A DNA stretch of 64,000 nt. It comes from JBKBUF01 sp046290815 (GTDB lineage: Bacteria > Bacteroidota > Bacteroidia > Cytophagales > Cytophagaceae). The DNA lies in NCBI GenBank assembly GCA_046290815.1, contig JBKBUF010000015.1:1-64000 (forward strand), in the 5' to 3' direction. The position numbers and the translations under genes were made by a program. The notes under the pieces are model-generated. The model saw nothing but the letters and a program-made list of their open reading frames with translations. It did no database searches and was not told the DNA's origin. Positions 54,450 through 62,983 of the stretch are shown here, piece after piece; within the stretch, counting starts at the first letter, position 1, and the number at the start of each line of letters is the position of its first letter.

Positions 54450-54525
54450 AATTCGAAAATCGAAGCTCGAAATCCGAAAGAAAAAAACCGCTATTCATTT
54501 GAGATATTATTCGAGTTTCGAATTT
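54450..54525. repeat. TTCGAA-type inverted repeat at a gene end
   Basis: AATTCGAAAATCGAAGCTCG-type sequence (54450-54478) is an imperfect inverted copy of TTCGAGTTTCGAATTT (54510-54525). The second arm lies inside the 3' end of the methyltransferase gene and encodes its EIRNSN tail. The spacer of about 30 bp includes the stop codon. Such TTCGAA-rich repeats are common between Bacteroidota genes. Confidence 0.65.
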
Positions 54526-55696
54526 CTTTATTAGAACTCCCCCTTTTGGTTCCTTCATATAATTCGAACTCCAGCAACCTGCAATCAAATTTTCCATTGT
54601 AAAATTCTACACGCCTGCTTGTTTTAAGCCCTATTTTTTTTGCAAGATCCAGGTTTCCGGTAAATACATACCCGGTTTTACCTTTACAATTCTTCTTAAA
54701 GAAATCTCCGATTTCCTTGTAAATCACCTCCAGCTCTTCTACTTCCCCAAGCCTTTCTCCATATTCAGGATTCAACAAGACTATACCTTCACCTTCAGGT
54801 ACAGGAGTGTCTCTGAAATCGCAAACCTTAAACTCTATCATATGATCTACACCTGCAGTTGCTGCATTTTTACGCGCAGCATCAATAGCTCTCTTCTCGA
54901 TATCAGTAGCAATAAACCTCGCATCTGTTTTTCTTAAAGAAACTTCCTTTGCTTCTTTTCTTACTTCTTCCCAATAAGCATCCTGATAATCATTTAGATG
55001 CATAAAGCAAAAATTGCTTCTGAATATCCCCGGAGGTTTATTCAAAGCCATTAGAGCGGCTTCGATAACAAGAGTACCACTCCCGCACATCGGATTAATA
55101 AACAAAGATTTTTTATCCCATTTACTGGCATATAAAATCCCGCATGCAAGCGATTCCTGTAAAGGCGCTTTTCCGGGTAATTTTCTATATCCATGCCTAG
55201 CGATGGTTTCACCGGAGGTATCGATAAAAACAGCTGCTTCTAATCCTTCCCAATGAAGAAATAAGACAATCTTATGTTTATCCGGTCCGGAATCAGGTCT
55301 TTCTTTAAATTTATTCATAAACCTGTCAGCGATAGCATCCTTGCACTTTAAAGACGGAAATCTTGTGTCGGTGATGGTAAGATTGGATACAGCGGAGACA
55401 ATAGAAAAATAGGATCGTACAGGAAAAATATTTTCCCAATCCACCTCAATTACATTTTGATAAAGCTCATCGGCATTTTTACATTTAAATCTTTTAAGTA
55501 AAAAAGCAACCTTGTGTGCTGTCTTCAGAAACATATTGAGTTTTATACAGTCTTTCAAAGTTCCTTCTACAATAACTGCCGTGGGCAAAAATCTCAGAAC
55601 ATTATACCCAAGACTTTCCACCTCCTCTTTCAGGTATGGAGAAAGCCTGTTTGCACAGCTTATAAGTATTTCTGATCTCCGTTCAAATAATGACAT
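54491..55696 (-). CDS. THUMP-domain class I RNA methyltransferase (RlmL N-terminal type)
   Basis: A 401-residue protein with a THUMP RNA-binding domain (about 45-165) and a Rossmann methyltransferase domain. The latter has FINPMCGSGTLVIEAA for S-adenosylmethionine and NPEYGERLG (309-317) as motif IV. It resembles the 23S rRNA m2G2445 methyltransferase half of RlmL. Motif IV normally reads NPPY, and Glu replaces the second Pro here (E311). The last residues (NKEIRNSNNISNE) come from a TTCGAA repeat and look non-native. It is divergent from the GH92-like gene. Confidence 0.88.
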   Translation of the reverse strand: MSLFERRSEILISCANRLSPYLKEEVESLGYNVLRFLPTAVIVEGTLKDCIKLNMFLKTAHKVAFLLKRFKCKNADELYQNVIEVDWENIFPVRSYFSIVSAVSNLTITDTRFPSLKCKDAIADRFMNKFKERPDSGPDKHKIVLFLHWEGLEAAVFIDTSGETIARHGYRKLPGKAPLQESLACGILYASKWDKKSLFINPMCGSGTLVIEAALMALNKPPGIFRSNFCFMHLNDYQDAYWEEVRKEAKEVSLRKTDARFIATDIEKRAIDAARKNAATAGVDHMIEFKVCDFRDTPVPEGEGIVLLNPEYGERLGEVEELEVIYKEIGDFFKKNCKGKTGYVFTGNLDLAKKIGLKTSRRVEFYNGKFDCRLLEFELYEGTKRGSSNKEIRNSNNISNE

Positions 55697-55798
55697 TTAT
55701 TTTTATTTTATTTAGCCAGCTTAAGTTTGCACTTAGGTATTTTCCTGCTAACTTATGTAATACTAATAAAACTTTCTCAACTAGTTTACACTAATCCA

Positions 55799-57274
55799 AT
55801 GTTTTTATCTAAATACCGTATTCTGATTTGTTTTTTGATATGGTTGTCCTGCAGAAATAGTGTACAAGCTCAGCTTATCAGAGAAAGCGCCGAAGTAATG
55901 CCCCAGCCCAGGTTAACAGAATATGTAAAAACTGACTTAATGCCGGATCAATTTGGGATTTACCCAGGCGCAGTAATGCCTTTTGGAATGGTTACAGCAG
56001 GACCTTTTAATGATAGTAGCAAAATTAACGGGTATAATAGGGATAAGCAAGGCACACATGGCTTCTCCATAAAAACTCCGGAGGTTGACGGATGCTATAG
56101 ATTCGGTGGCTTAAGGATTAATTTATCTACAAAGGATTCAGTTGGGTTTGGCAGAGAAATGTATACGGAAGAAGTTTTCAAACCAGGATATTATTCCGCC
56201 TTTAGCGATCAACAATTTATAAAAGCTGAATTCACGACTTCTTACAGAACAGCTATTGGCAGATTCACATCTGATCATGATGTTATTTATGTCCAAATAG
56301 CAATTGGAGATGGAATAAAAAATTTAAATATTATTTCATCCAATGAAACATCAGGGTATTATCAAAAACAAAACATTTGTGACAGCACAAATCAAAAGGT
56401 CTTCTTTTATATACAATTTAATATTCCATTTTCCGGATATAAGTCTTGCAAGGATGGTTCAGGTCAGACTTCAGTCACTTTTTCATTTAATAATATATCC
56501 GGCAAAGAATTAATGATGAAAACAGGTTTATCATTTGTAAGTATTTCCAATGCACAGAAAAACCTTGAAGAGGAACTGGAAAATTATGAGTTTGGAAAAG
56601 TAAAAGACGATGCAGGATTTGAATGGGAGAAAAAACTTTCTACACTAAAAGTAAAAGGAGGCAAAGAAGATAATAAAACAGAGCTATATACTCTTTTATA
56701 TCAAATAATGATACAAGTAAATCTAATAAATGATGTAAATGGTGAATATATTAATGGAAGAGGAATATTAGAAAAAGATGAAGAAAACAGAAAGTATAAT
56801 ATAATTAGCCTTCGCAAATACTATCAATACATGCAACCCCTAATCCAACTTACATATCCGGAGCTTCATGAAGAAATTATAAAAAACTTGAGCGAAAGAA
56901 ATATACTGGATAGTATTAATAATCTACCAAATAAAGGGGAATTAACACTTAATATTGAAATACAAAATCGGCTTGTAGTTTCCCAAATACTCGGATTTCT
57001 AGGCCTTTCAGTTAATCCTGAGGATCCTTCCAGATTTCATCTCAAGATCCCAGAGTTTGAAAAAATTATTTTCAAGCCAATTGTAAACAATTTACCTGAA
57101 AAACAGTTTACCATCGAAACACGAAATACCGATTCCCGGTCTATAACTTATATTCAATCCGTAATATTAAATGGTGGGAATCATTCCACAAAAGAAATCC
57201 TGCTAAATGACATTGCAAAAGGCGGAAAAATGCTTATAATCACAGGAAAAAAAAGATTAACAAACCATCGTTAA
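55799..57274 (+). CDS. Shortened GH92-like secreted protein, probably non-catalytic
   Basis: A protein of about 491 residues with a signal peptide (MFLSKYRILICFLIWLSCRNSVQA). The N-terminal beta-sandwich matches GH92 alpha-mannosidases (IYPGAVMPFGMVTAGPF). So does the linker (KLSTLKVKGGKEDNKTELYTLLYQ), and so does the C-terminal end (FTIETRNTDSRSITYIQSVILNGG). Between them the (alpha/alpha)6 barrel of about 350 residues is reduced to about 110. The expected GNEDxGQMSAW catalytic segment reads LNIEIQNRLVVSQ. An in-frame TTG at 55727 is rejected because the signal peptide starts at 55799. ACBP follows by 8 bp. Confidence 0.75.
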   Translation: MFLSKYRILICFLIWLSCRNSVQAQLIRESAEVMPQPRLTEYVKTDLMPDQFGIYPGAVMPFGMVTAGPFNDSSKINGYNRDKQGTHGFSIKTPEVDGCYRFGGLRINLSTKDSVGFGREMYTEEVFKPGYYSAFSDQQFIKAEFTTSYRTAIGRFTSDHDVIYVQIAIGDGIKNLNIISSNETSGYYQKQNICDSTNQKVFFYIQFNIPFSGYKSCKDGSGQTSVTFSFNNISGKELMMKTGLSFVSISNAQKNLEEELENYEFGKVKDDAGFEWEKKLSTLKVKGGKEDNKTELYTLLYQIMIQVNLINDVNGEYINGRGILEKDEENRKYNIISLRKYYQYMQPLIQLTYPELHEEIIKNLSERNILDSINNLPNKGELTLNIEIQNRLVVSQILGFLGLSVNPEDPSRFHLKIPEFEKIIFKPIVNNLPEKQFTIETRNTDSRSITYIQSVILNGGNHSTKEILLNDIAKGGKMLIITGKKRLTNHR

Positions 57275-57282
57275 AATAAAAT

Positions 57283-57537
57283 ATGGAATTATCACAAACA
57301 TTTCAGGATGCGGTAACCCGTTCACGTAATTTACCGGATCAGTCAAACGAAAATTTACTTAGTTTATATAGTCTTTACAAACAAGCTACTGAAGGTGATG
57401 TAAACATCGAAAAGCCAACCAATTTTTTTGATTTGAAAGGTATAGCCAAATACAATGCCTGGGAAAGTCTGAAAGGAATGTCAAAGGAAGAAGCCATGAA
57501 AAAATATATTGAGCTCGTTAATAACCTGGGCAAATAA
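57283..57537 (+). CDS. Acyl-CoA-binding protein
   Basis: An 84-residue four-helix protein with the ACBP pattern: FQDAVTRSRNLPDQSNENLLSLYSLYKQATEGD, then FFDLKGIAKYNAWESLKGMSKEEAMKKYIELV. The conserved YKQAT, Lys and AW/LKG residues for binding the CoA head group are present. It holds long-chain acyl-CoA esters in the cytoplasm. Its position 8 bp after the secreted GH92-like gene and before receiver genes gives no obvious pathway. ACBPs are widespread in eukaryotes and patchy in bacteria. Confidence 0.9.
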   Translation: MELSQTFQDAVTRSRNLPDQSNENLLSLYSLYKQATEGDVNIEKPTNFFDLKGIAKYNAWESLKGMSKEEAMKKYIELVNNLGK

Positions 57538-57564
57538 TTATTATTTTTTTCACACTCATTAGGT

Positions 57565-57957
57565 ATGTATATGTTTAAAAATGTTTTGCTTGTCGACGAT
57601 GATTATGTAAGTAATTTTATAGCTGACCACCTGCTTAACAAGTTAAATGTTTGTGATAATGTAACATTTTGCAGGAACGGAGATGAGGCTTTGAAATATT
57701 TAAACGACTGCGGGGATGATTTTCCGGAACTTATCCTATTGGATATAAATATGCCGGTGATGGATGGATTTGAATTTATCGAAACTTTTCAACAACTAAA
57801 TTTGGACAAAAAGAAAACCAGGATTATCATTTACACCAGCACCTTTAGCAAAAAAGACATTGAAGTATTACAAAATATTGGGTTTAAAGATTTTATCATA
57901 AAGCCTCTGACAGAAGAAAAACTTAAGGATATTCTAAAACTTTTCAGCACCAATTAG
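57565..57957 (+). CDS. Stand-alone CheY-like receiver 1
   Basis: A single-domain response regulator of 130 residues. It has the acidic triad DDD (11-13), phosphoacceptor D60 in LILLDINMPVMDG, a Thr in IYTST and the conserved Lys in IIKPLT. There is no output domain, so it acts by protein contact or as a phosphate shuttle. Met3 (57571) is an alternative start. It is the first of four related receivers, and no histidine kinase lies nearby. Confidence 0.92.
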   Translation: MYMFKNVLLVDDDYVSNFIADHLLNKLNVCDNVTFCRNGDEALKYLNDCGDDFPELILLDINMPVMDGFEFIETFQQLNLDKKKTRIIIYTSTFSKKDIEVLQNIGFKDFIIKPLTEEKLKDILKLFSTN

Positions 57958-57988
57958 GTTAAATTTTTAGAATTAACTTAATTGAAAA

Positions 57989-58381
57989 ATGCCCTATTTT
58001 AACTCGATTTTATTAGTTGATGACGATTATGTCAACAACTTCCTTACAGAGAGAACTCTGAGAAAGTCAAATATAGCGCGTGAAATTAAAACTGTCCGTA
58101 ACGGAGAAGAAGCCTTAACTTACCTCACTGAATTGAAAAACCGTTGTCCGGAATTAATCCTGTTGGATATAAACATGCCTGAGATGAATGGCATTGAATT
58201 TTTGAAAAACTTTAAAAGAATGGTATTGGAAAAGAATATAAGAGTGATTCTTCTTACCAGTTCAGTAAGTCCGAAAGACAGGGAAGTTCTTTCCAGCCTA
58301 GGGTATGATGACATTATGATCAAACCTTTTACAGATGAAAAATTGTTATATATTCTGAAGAAAGAATTGGTCAATAAGTAA
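57989..58381 (+). CDS. Stand-alone CheY-like receiver 2
   Basis: 130 residues, with DDD at 11-13, phosphoacceptor D60 (LILLDINMPEMNG), Thr/Ser in LLTSS and Lys in MIKPFT. It is closely similar to receiver 1, especially in LLVDDDYVxNF and PELILLDINMP, so the two look like tandem duplicates. There is no output domain. It is separated from receiver 1 by 31 bp. Confidence 0.92.
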   Translation: MPYFNSILLVDDDYVNNFLTERTLRKSNIAREIKTVRNGEEALTYLTELKNRCPELILLDINMPEMNGIEFLKNFKRMVLEKNIRVILLTSSVSPKDREVLSSLGYDDIMIKPFTDEKLLYILKKELVNK

Positions 58382-58425
58382 AATATTAATTGCCCGCCAG
58401 AGAAAAACCCAGGCAGGTTAATAAA

Positions 58426-58845
58426 ATGGAAAAAGTTAATAGTATATTGTTGGTCGAGGACGACAGCATCACAAATTTTATTAATGACAGATTGCTGAAA
58501 AACCTGAAGGTAGCAAATGAAGTACATATTGCTACAAACGGGCAGGAGGCACTCAATGTAATTAATACAAAGCTAAAAGAAGATCGTCCATTACCGGAGC
58601 TGATTCTTTTGGATCTTAACATGCCGGTAATGGACGGTTTTGAATTTTTGCAGCAATTCAAAAAAATTCCATCTGAAAAAAAAGACAATTCACTCGTCAT
58701 AGTATTAACAACTTCTACTCATAATAACGACCTTAAAAAGCTTGAAGACGCAGGGAATGTAGATTATCTGAACAAACCCTTGACAAGAGACAAAATACTT
58801 TCAGTGATGTCAAAGTATTTCCCACAGAGTTGCAAAGCTTGTTAA
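58426..58845 (+). CDS. Stand-alone CheY-like receiver 3
   Basis: A 139-residue receiver with EDD at 11-13, D63 in LILLDLNMPVMDG, VLTTST and YLNKPLT. A longer frame starts at a TTG (58390), but MEKVNSILLVEDD at 58426 aligns with the starts of the other copies. The loop before the phosphoacceptor (NTKLKEDRPLP) is longer than in receivers 1 and 2. It follows receiver 2 by 44 bp. Confidence 0.92.
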   Translation: MEKVNSILLVEDDSITNFINDRLLKNLKVANEVHIATNGQEALNVINTKLKEDRPLPELILLDLNMPVMDGFEFLQQFKKIPSEKKDNSLVIVLTTSTHNNDLKKLEDAGNVDYLNKPLTRDKILSVMSKYFPQSCKAC

Positions 58846-58920
58846 GAGGTCAGGAAATTCGCTTTTTAGAATTTTTGTTTCGCTTATTTTGTTTTATTAT
58901 TGTTTTATTCCTGAAACAAT

Positions 58921-59325
58921 ATGTCTGTTTTAACTTCTATTCTTGCCTGCAAATGCCCCAAATGCCATCAGGGAGACCTTTTTGTGTATAAAAATCCATA
59001 TAAGATTTCGGGCATAACTAAGATGCCTGAAAATTGCCATTATTGTGGTCAAAGGACGGAACCGGAAGTAGGGTTTTATTTTGGCTCTATGTATGTTAGT
59101 TATGGACTTTGTGTTGGAGTTTCGATTTTCATTTTTATACTCACCGAATTTATCATCAAGCTCCCTCCCTATTCCTTCATGGTGGTAAATACCTTAGCAT
59201 TATTGTTATTATGGCCTATGGTTTTCAGATATGCAAGGGTGATGTATTTGTATTTATTTGTAAGACATGATCCAGATGCTATAATAAAGTTCCATAATTC
59301 TAAAAATCAGACAAAGTTAAACTAA
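58921..59325 (+). CDS. DUF983 family zinc-ribbon membrane protein
   Basis: A 134-residue protein with two CxxC pairs forming a zinc ribbon (CKCPKCHQGDLF and CHYCGQRTEPEVGFYFGSMYVSYG), followed by two membrane helices. This is the DUF983 pattern. The function is unknown. In other lineages DUF983 genes occur near cytochrome oxidase genes, but none is here. It interrupts the receiver series between copies 3 and 4. Confidence 0.88.
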   Translation: MSVLTSILACKCPKCHQGDLFVYKNPYKISGITKMPENCHYCGQRTEPEVGFYFGSMYVSYGLCVGVSIFIFILTEFIIKLPPYSFMVVNTLALLLLWPMVFRYARVMYLYLFVRHDPDAIIKFHNSKNQTKLN

Positions 59326-59369
59326 AAAAATTAGCGCCGTGTTTTGAATTTGAGTTAAAGAAGGAGGAT

Positions 59370-59771
59370 ATGCAGAAGGTAAACTGCGTTTTATTGGTAG
59401 ATGATGATGAGGTTACAAACTATCTTTCTGAGAGAGTAATAAAGAAAATTGATCTCTCCAGAACTATAAAGAAAACTCAAAACGGAGAAGATGCCTTACT
59501 GTACCTTACAAAGCATTGTTGTAATTTCGATGATATATACTTTCCTGAATTAATTATTCTGGACAATCAAATGCCCGAAATGAACGGCATTGAATTTTTA
59601 CAATCCATCAATCAAATCAATCTTAATGCCAGTAACAGAATAAAAATAATTGTATTAACTGCTTTTCCGAATAAGAAAGATGAGGAGACGATGCGCAAGC
59701 TTGGCATTAAAGCATTAATTCAAAAGCCACTCACAGAAGAAAAACTTTCAAAAGTAATAGCTGAGATTTAG
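59370..59771 (+). CDS. Stand-alone CheY-like receiver 4
   Basis: A 133-residue receiver with DDD at 11-13, phosphoacceptor D65 in LIILDNQMPEMNG, VLTAF and LIQKPLT. It has a strong AAGGAGG ribosome-binding site just before the ATG, which is unusual in Bacteroidota and suggests high translation. It shares LLVDDDEVTN and EMNGIEFL with receiver 2. It converges on the large T9SS cargo gene with a 3-bp gap. Confidence 0.92.
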   Translation: MQKVNCVLLVDDDEVTNYLSERVIKKIDLSRTIKKTQNGEDALLYLTKHCCNFDDIYFPELIILDNQMPEMNGIEFLQSINQINLNASNRIKIIVLTAFPNKKDEETMRKLGIKALIQKPLTEEKLSKVIAEI

Positions 59772-59774
59772 ATT

Positions 59775-62700
59775 TTATCTTAGCACATGCACCCAACCTT
59801 TACAATGCGCCCCTCTGGGTGAGGTAAGCAAGTAATAATACACCCCTTCCGGTAAACTTTCACCTTTCCATGAGTGGTCATAATCTTCTTTTCTGAAGAC
59901 AGGTTCTCCCCAACGATTGAAAACTTCAAAAGTCCAACCTTTGCCTATTCCTGAAACATAATAGTTATCATTAAAGCCATCCCCATTAGGAGTGATAAGG
60001 TTAGGTAAAAAGATCTTTTCAATCCTGACTTTAATCGTATCTGTTTCTTCGCAATTCTGAGAAAACTTTTTCACCACCACACTATATTCACCAAAATTTT
60101 GATATACATGTAAAGGCTCTCTTTCAGTGCTTGTATTTCCATCACCAAAATCCCATAAAAATGTTCCGCCTTCAGTATTGTTCAAGAATTTTATCATAGG
60201 AGGGCCTGTACATTCGGTTACATTGTCAGCACCTGCTTTCAAATCCCCAACTACATCTATGGTCACTTCTCTGTATGCTCTGCAATTATTGGTATCTCGT
60301 ATGGAAACCTTGTAAGTAATTTTTTCCATTGGAAAAACTTTAGGACTGGAGATTGAAGTAGATGAGATAAATTTATCCGGTGACCACTGGTAAGTATTTC
60401 CTTTTGTTTCCGGTTGTACAAACAATTGCAGAGTATCTCCCACACAAATTGTATCAGAAGGTGTCACAAAAGGATCTAATTTAAAAACCAATATGGTATC
60501 TGTTGCTTCCCCCTCTATACACGAAAGAGCATCGGAAGAACGAAGGCGGATAATATATTTTCCTGCTTCGGAATAGGTATGGGTTACGATGGAAGAATTA
60601 GAAGTTAAAGTTGTACCATCCCCAAAGTCCCATATCATATTTCCAACAGAAGACCCTTTATTTTCTGCTGTGATTGTTAAAGGAGCACATCCGGGGCTTG
60701 GAGTGGCTATAATAGCTGAAATCATTGCCTGCATTTCGATCTTAAATGCAGCATTGGTACAACTGTTATTATTCGGATGTTCAGCAGGAGCCCAAACGCC
60801 TGGTGTCGTAGGAAACAAATTACTGCTTCTGCAGTCAGCACAAACAGCCTGATAAATGGTACCGTTTTTATGAAACCTGCTTGTACCTCCGTCCACATGG
60901 TCATCAATTCCGAATGCGAATGGATTATAAGCACCATAAAAGCTACCGAATAAAAGAGAATTTGCGTCTCTCTCTAAAATCATCAAATAAAAATCGGAGC
61001 CATCTGTTCTCGTCCGGAAAGCATTAGAAGTCGTTGGCAAGCCATGTGTACCAGTGGCACTATTTGTAGCTTCTCCCCATCCCGCAACATAAATATTTTC
61101 ACAATCATTTACGAGAAATGCTGTAGGCGCAATATTGCGTGTTCTGAAACCTGAACCAAAGATTGTTGAGAAAATGGTAGTAGATAATGTAGGATCCAGC
61201 TTGTGAATAAATTGGCCGCTATTGGGGTTAGAATATTTCGCGTTTACAACCGGATAAACACCGAGTGTCTGGCCTAGAATATATACATTATCCGCTTCAT
61301 CTAACTGCACAAAATATGACTGATCGATATTTGAGGTACCAATATAGGTGCTATACAGTAAAGTTTTTCCATCATTGCTTATCCAGCTTACAAAGCCATC
61401 TGTATAACCCTGCCAGTTTGTTTTATGTGTCCCTGATGTAACAGGAAAAGAATTTGAGTTTGTACCTCCCGTCACAACAACATTTCCATTCTTTCCAACT
61501 TGTATAGAATAACATGCGGACTCATTGGTTGAGCCTAGGTATGTTGCCCATAAAAGTTGAGTAAGTCCGGGATTAAATTTGGCTATCACTCCATCTCTTG
61601 CCCCTTTTCTGTCAGGCTGATATGATCCTGAAGTTCTTGGAATATCAGAAGAGGATGTGTGTGATGCGATATATATATTTTCATCCTTATCTAAAATAAT
61701 TTCACCCCTGAACGAATCTGCATAATTGTGATGTAATGCACTATTGATATCATATACACCGTCATTGCCGGAACCGCCGAAGAAAGTACCTCCGGCAAGA
61801 GCAGTACCATTGTTATTAAGCTTGACTATAAAAATATCCGAACCCCGGGTAAAACTGAAAAGAGACATTTGCCATGGAGTCATGTTAAACCCTCCATTAA
61901 AACTCCTGTCATATCCATTAAAAGCTAGAGGAAAATCTGCTGATCCGGTACTTCCCATAATAAGAAGCTCATTATTTTGGGTAACTATCATACTGTGCGG
62001 ACAGTCTAAGCCGGTTCCGCCTAAATAAGTAGCGTATAATCTTTGCTTACCATCCGAACTGAATTTCATTATAGCTACATCGCAGGCACCTGAAAAGTCA
62101 GTTTGAAAGGCGCCAAAAGAAACAGGATAGCCCAATTCAAAAGCAATGCCTCCCGAATACAGATTTCCGCTCTCATCGAACGTAGCTGTAAACCCCCAAT
62201 TATTGGCCGCGGAACCTGTATAAGTAGAAAAGATAATAGTAGGATCTATGATCAGATCATAAGTAGAATCATAACCATCAGGGAAATTAAAGCTCAAGTT
62301 ATTTCCGTTCAGTTTATATTCTGTTTTGATGTATTTTTTTATTCCATTTATTACCTGCCAGGAGACAGGTTTTTCCTCAATTAAAGTAATTATACTATTA
62401 AAGAGGTATAATGATCCATTGATAATTTTTATGGAATCAAGACCCTGATAAATGAAGTTGATTAAATCTGCATCAGCTCCGGATTTTAAAAGAAAGCTAT
62501 ACTTCAGATCCTGATTTAAATCTTCGAACAACAAATCAATGCCGGGGTAAAGGTTTTTATAATTCAATCGTGAGTAACTTTTTACTCCTGACACCCATTT
62601 ATCCGGAGAATCCTTAAAATAGCTGGTAGGATAATGTGCAGGAGAATCACCTTCCGGCTCAGTTTGCTGCGATCCTATAAAACTCACTTTATATGCGTGT

Positions 62701-62972
62701 GCTTTACCTTGTTTGTGCTGATGTTCATCGGAGTTTTTGTGTTTACCACTTTTTTCTTCATGAGAATGGCCATGTTCGAAATTAGTCAGCAATACAGTGT
62801 ATGCGTTTTTCTCAAAAAACATTCTGCCTGAAGACAAATCAGCTGCATATAAGGCTTTTTTGTCCCACTGCCCTTTATTCTCTATGAATCTGAAAGAACT
62901 ATTTTGGTCTGATGCAGAAAGCCGGATAAGGAAAAAAAAATTGATAAAACAAAAAATAAAAAAATGTCTCAT
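59775..62972 (-). CDS. Large T9SS-exported SBBP/PKD-repeat protein
   Basis: A 1065-residue secreted protein. After a signal peptide (about 1-21) comes an N-terminal domain with a His-rich insert (H67, H69, H71, H78, H84, H86, H92). A long series of beta-propeller-like SBBP repeats follows (YATYLGGTGLDCPHS, LLWATYLGSTNESACYS, LLYSTYIGTSNIDQSYF). Two PKD-like domains carry WDFGDG. A type B T9SS/gliding CHU_C domain ends it (LITPNGDGFNDNYYV...FNRWGEPVF...GVYYYLL). It probably acts as a cell-surface adhesin. It is followed upstream by the DciA-like gene. Confidence 0.9.
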   Translation of the reverse strand: MRHFFIFCFINFFFLIRLSASDQNSSFRFIENKGQWDKKALYAADLSSGRMFFEKNAYTVLLTNFEHGHSHEEKSGKHKNSDEHQHKQGKAHAYKVSFIGSQQTEPEGDSPAHYPTSYFKDSPDKWVSGVKSYSRLNYKNLYPGIDLLFEDLNQDLKYSFLLKSGADADLINFIYQGLDSIKIINGSLYLFNSIITLIEEKPVSWQVINGIKKYIKTEYKLNGNNLSFNFPDGYDSTYDLIIDPTIIFSTYTGSAANNWGFTATFDESGNLYSGGIAFELGYPVSFGAFQTDFSGACDVAIMKFSSDGKQRLYATYLGGTGLDCPHSMIVTQNNELLIMGSTGSADFPLAFNGYDRSFNGGFNMTPWQMSLFSFTRGSDIFIVKLNNNGTALAGGTFFGGSGNDGVYDINSALHHNYADSFRGEIILDKDENIYIASHTSSSDIPRTSGSYQPDRKGARDGVIAKFNPGLTQLLWATYLGSTNESACYSIQVGKNGNVVVTGGTNSNSFPVTSGTHKTNWQGYTDGFVSWISNDGKTLLYSTYIGTSNIDQSYFVQLDEADNVYILGQTLGVYPVVNAKYSNPNSGQFIHKLDPTLSTTIFSTIFGSGFRTRNIAPTAFLVNDCENIYVAGWGEATNSATGTHGLPTTSNAFRTRTDGSDFYLMILERDANSLLFGSFYGAYNPFAFGIDDHVDGGTSRFHKNGTIYQAVCADCRSSNLFPTTPGVWAPAEHPNNNSCTNAAFKIEMQAMISAIIATPSPGCAPLTITAENKGSSVGNMIWDFGDGTTLTSNSSIVTHTYSEAGKYIIRLRSSDALSCIEGEATDTILVFKLDPFVTPSDTICVGDTLQLFVQPETKGNTYQWSPDKFISSTSISSPKVFPMEKITYKVSIRDTNNCRAYREVTIDVVGDLKAGADNVTECTGPPMIKFLNNTEGGTFLWDFGDGNTSTEREPLHVYQNFGEYSVVVKKFSQNCEETDTIKVRIEKIFLPNLITPNGDGFNDNYYVSGIGKGWTFEVFNRWGEPVFRKEDYDHSWKGESLPEGVYYYLLTSPRGAHCKGWVHVLR

Positions 62973-62983
62973 AAGCAGACTAT

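Noticed and set aside
55727..55798. TTG start extending the GH92-like protein by 24 residues
   Set aside because: The extension puts a second hydrophobic stretch before a good signal peptide. It also overlaps a TAAGTTTG promoter-like box, so the ATG at 55799 is preferred.
58390..58425. TTG start extending receiver 3
   Set aside because: The ATG at 58426 aligns with the starts of the other three receivers.
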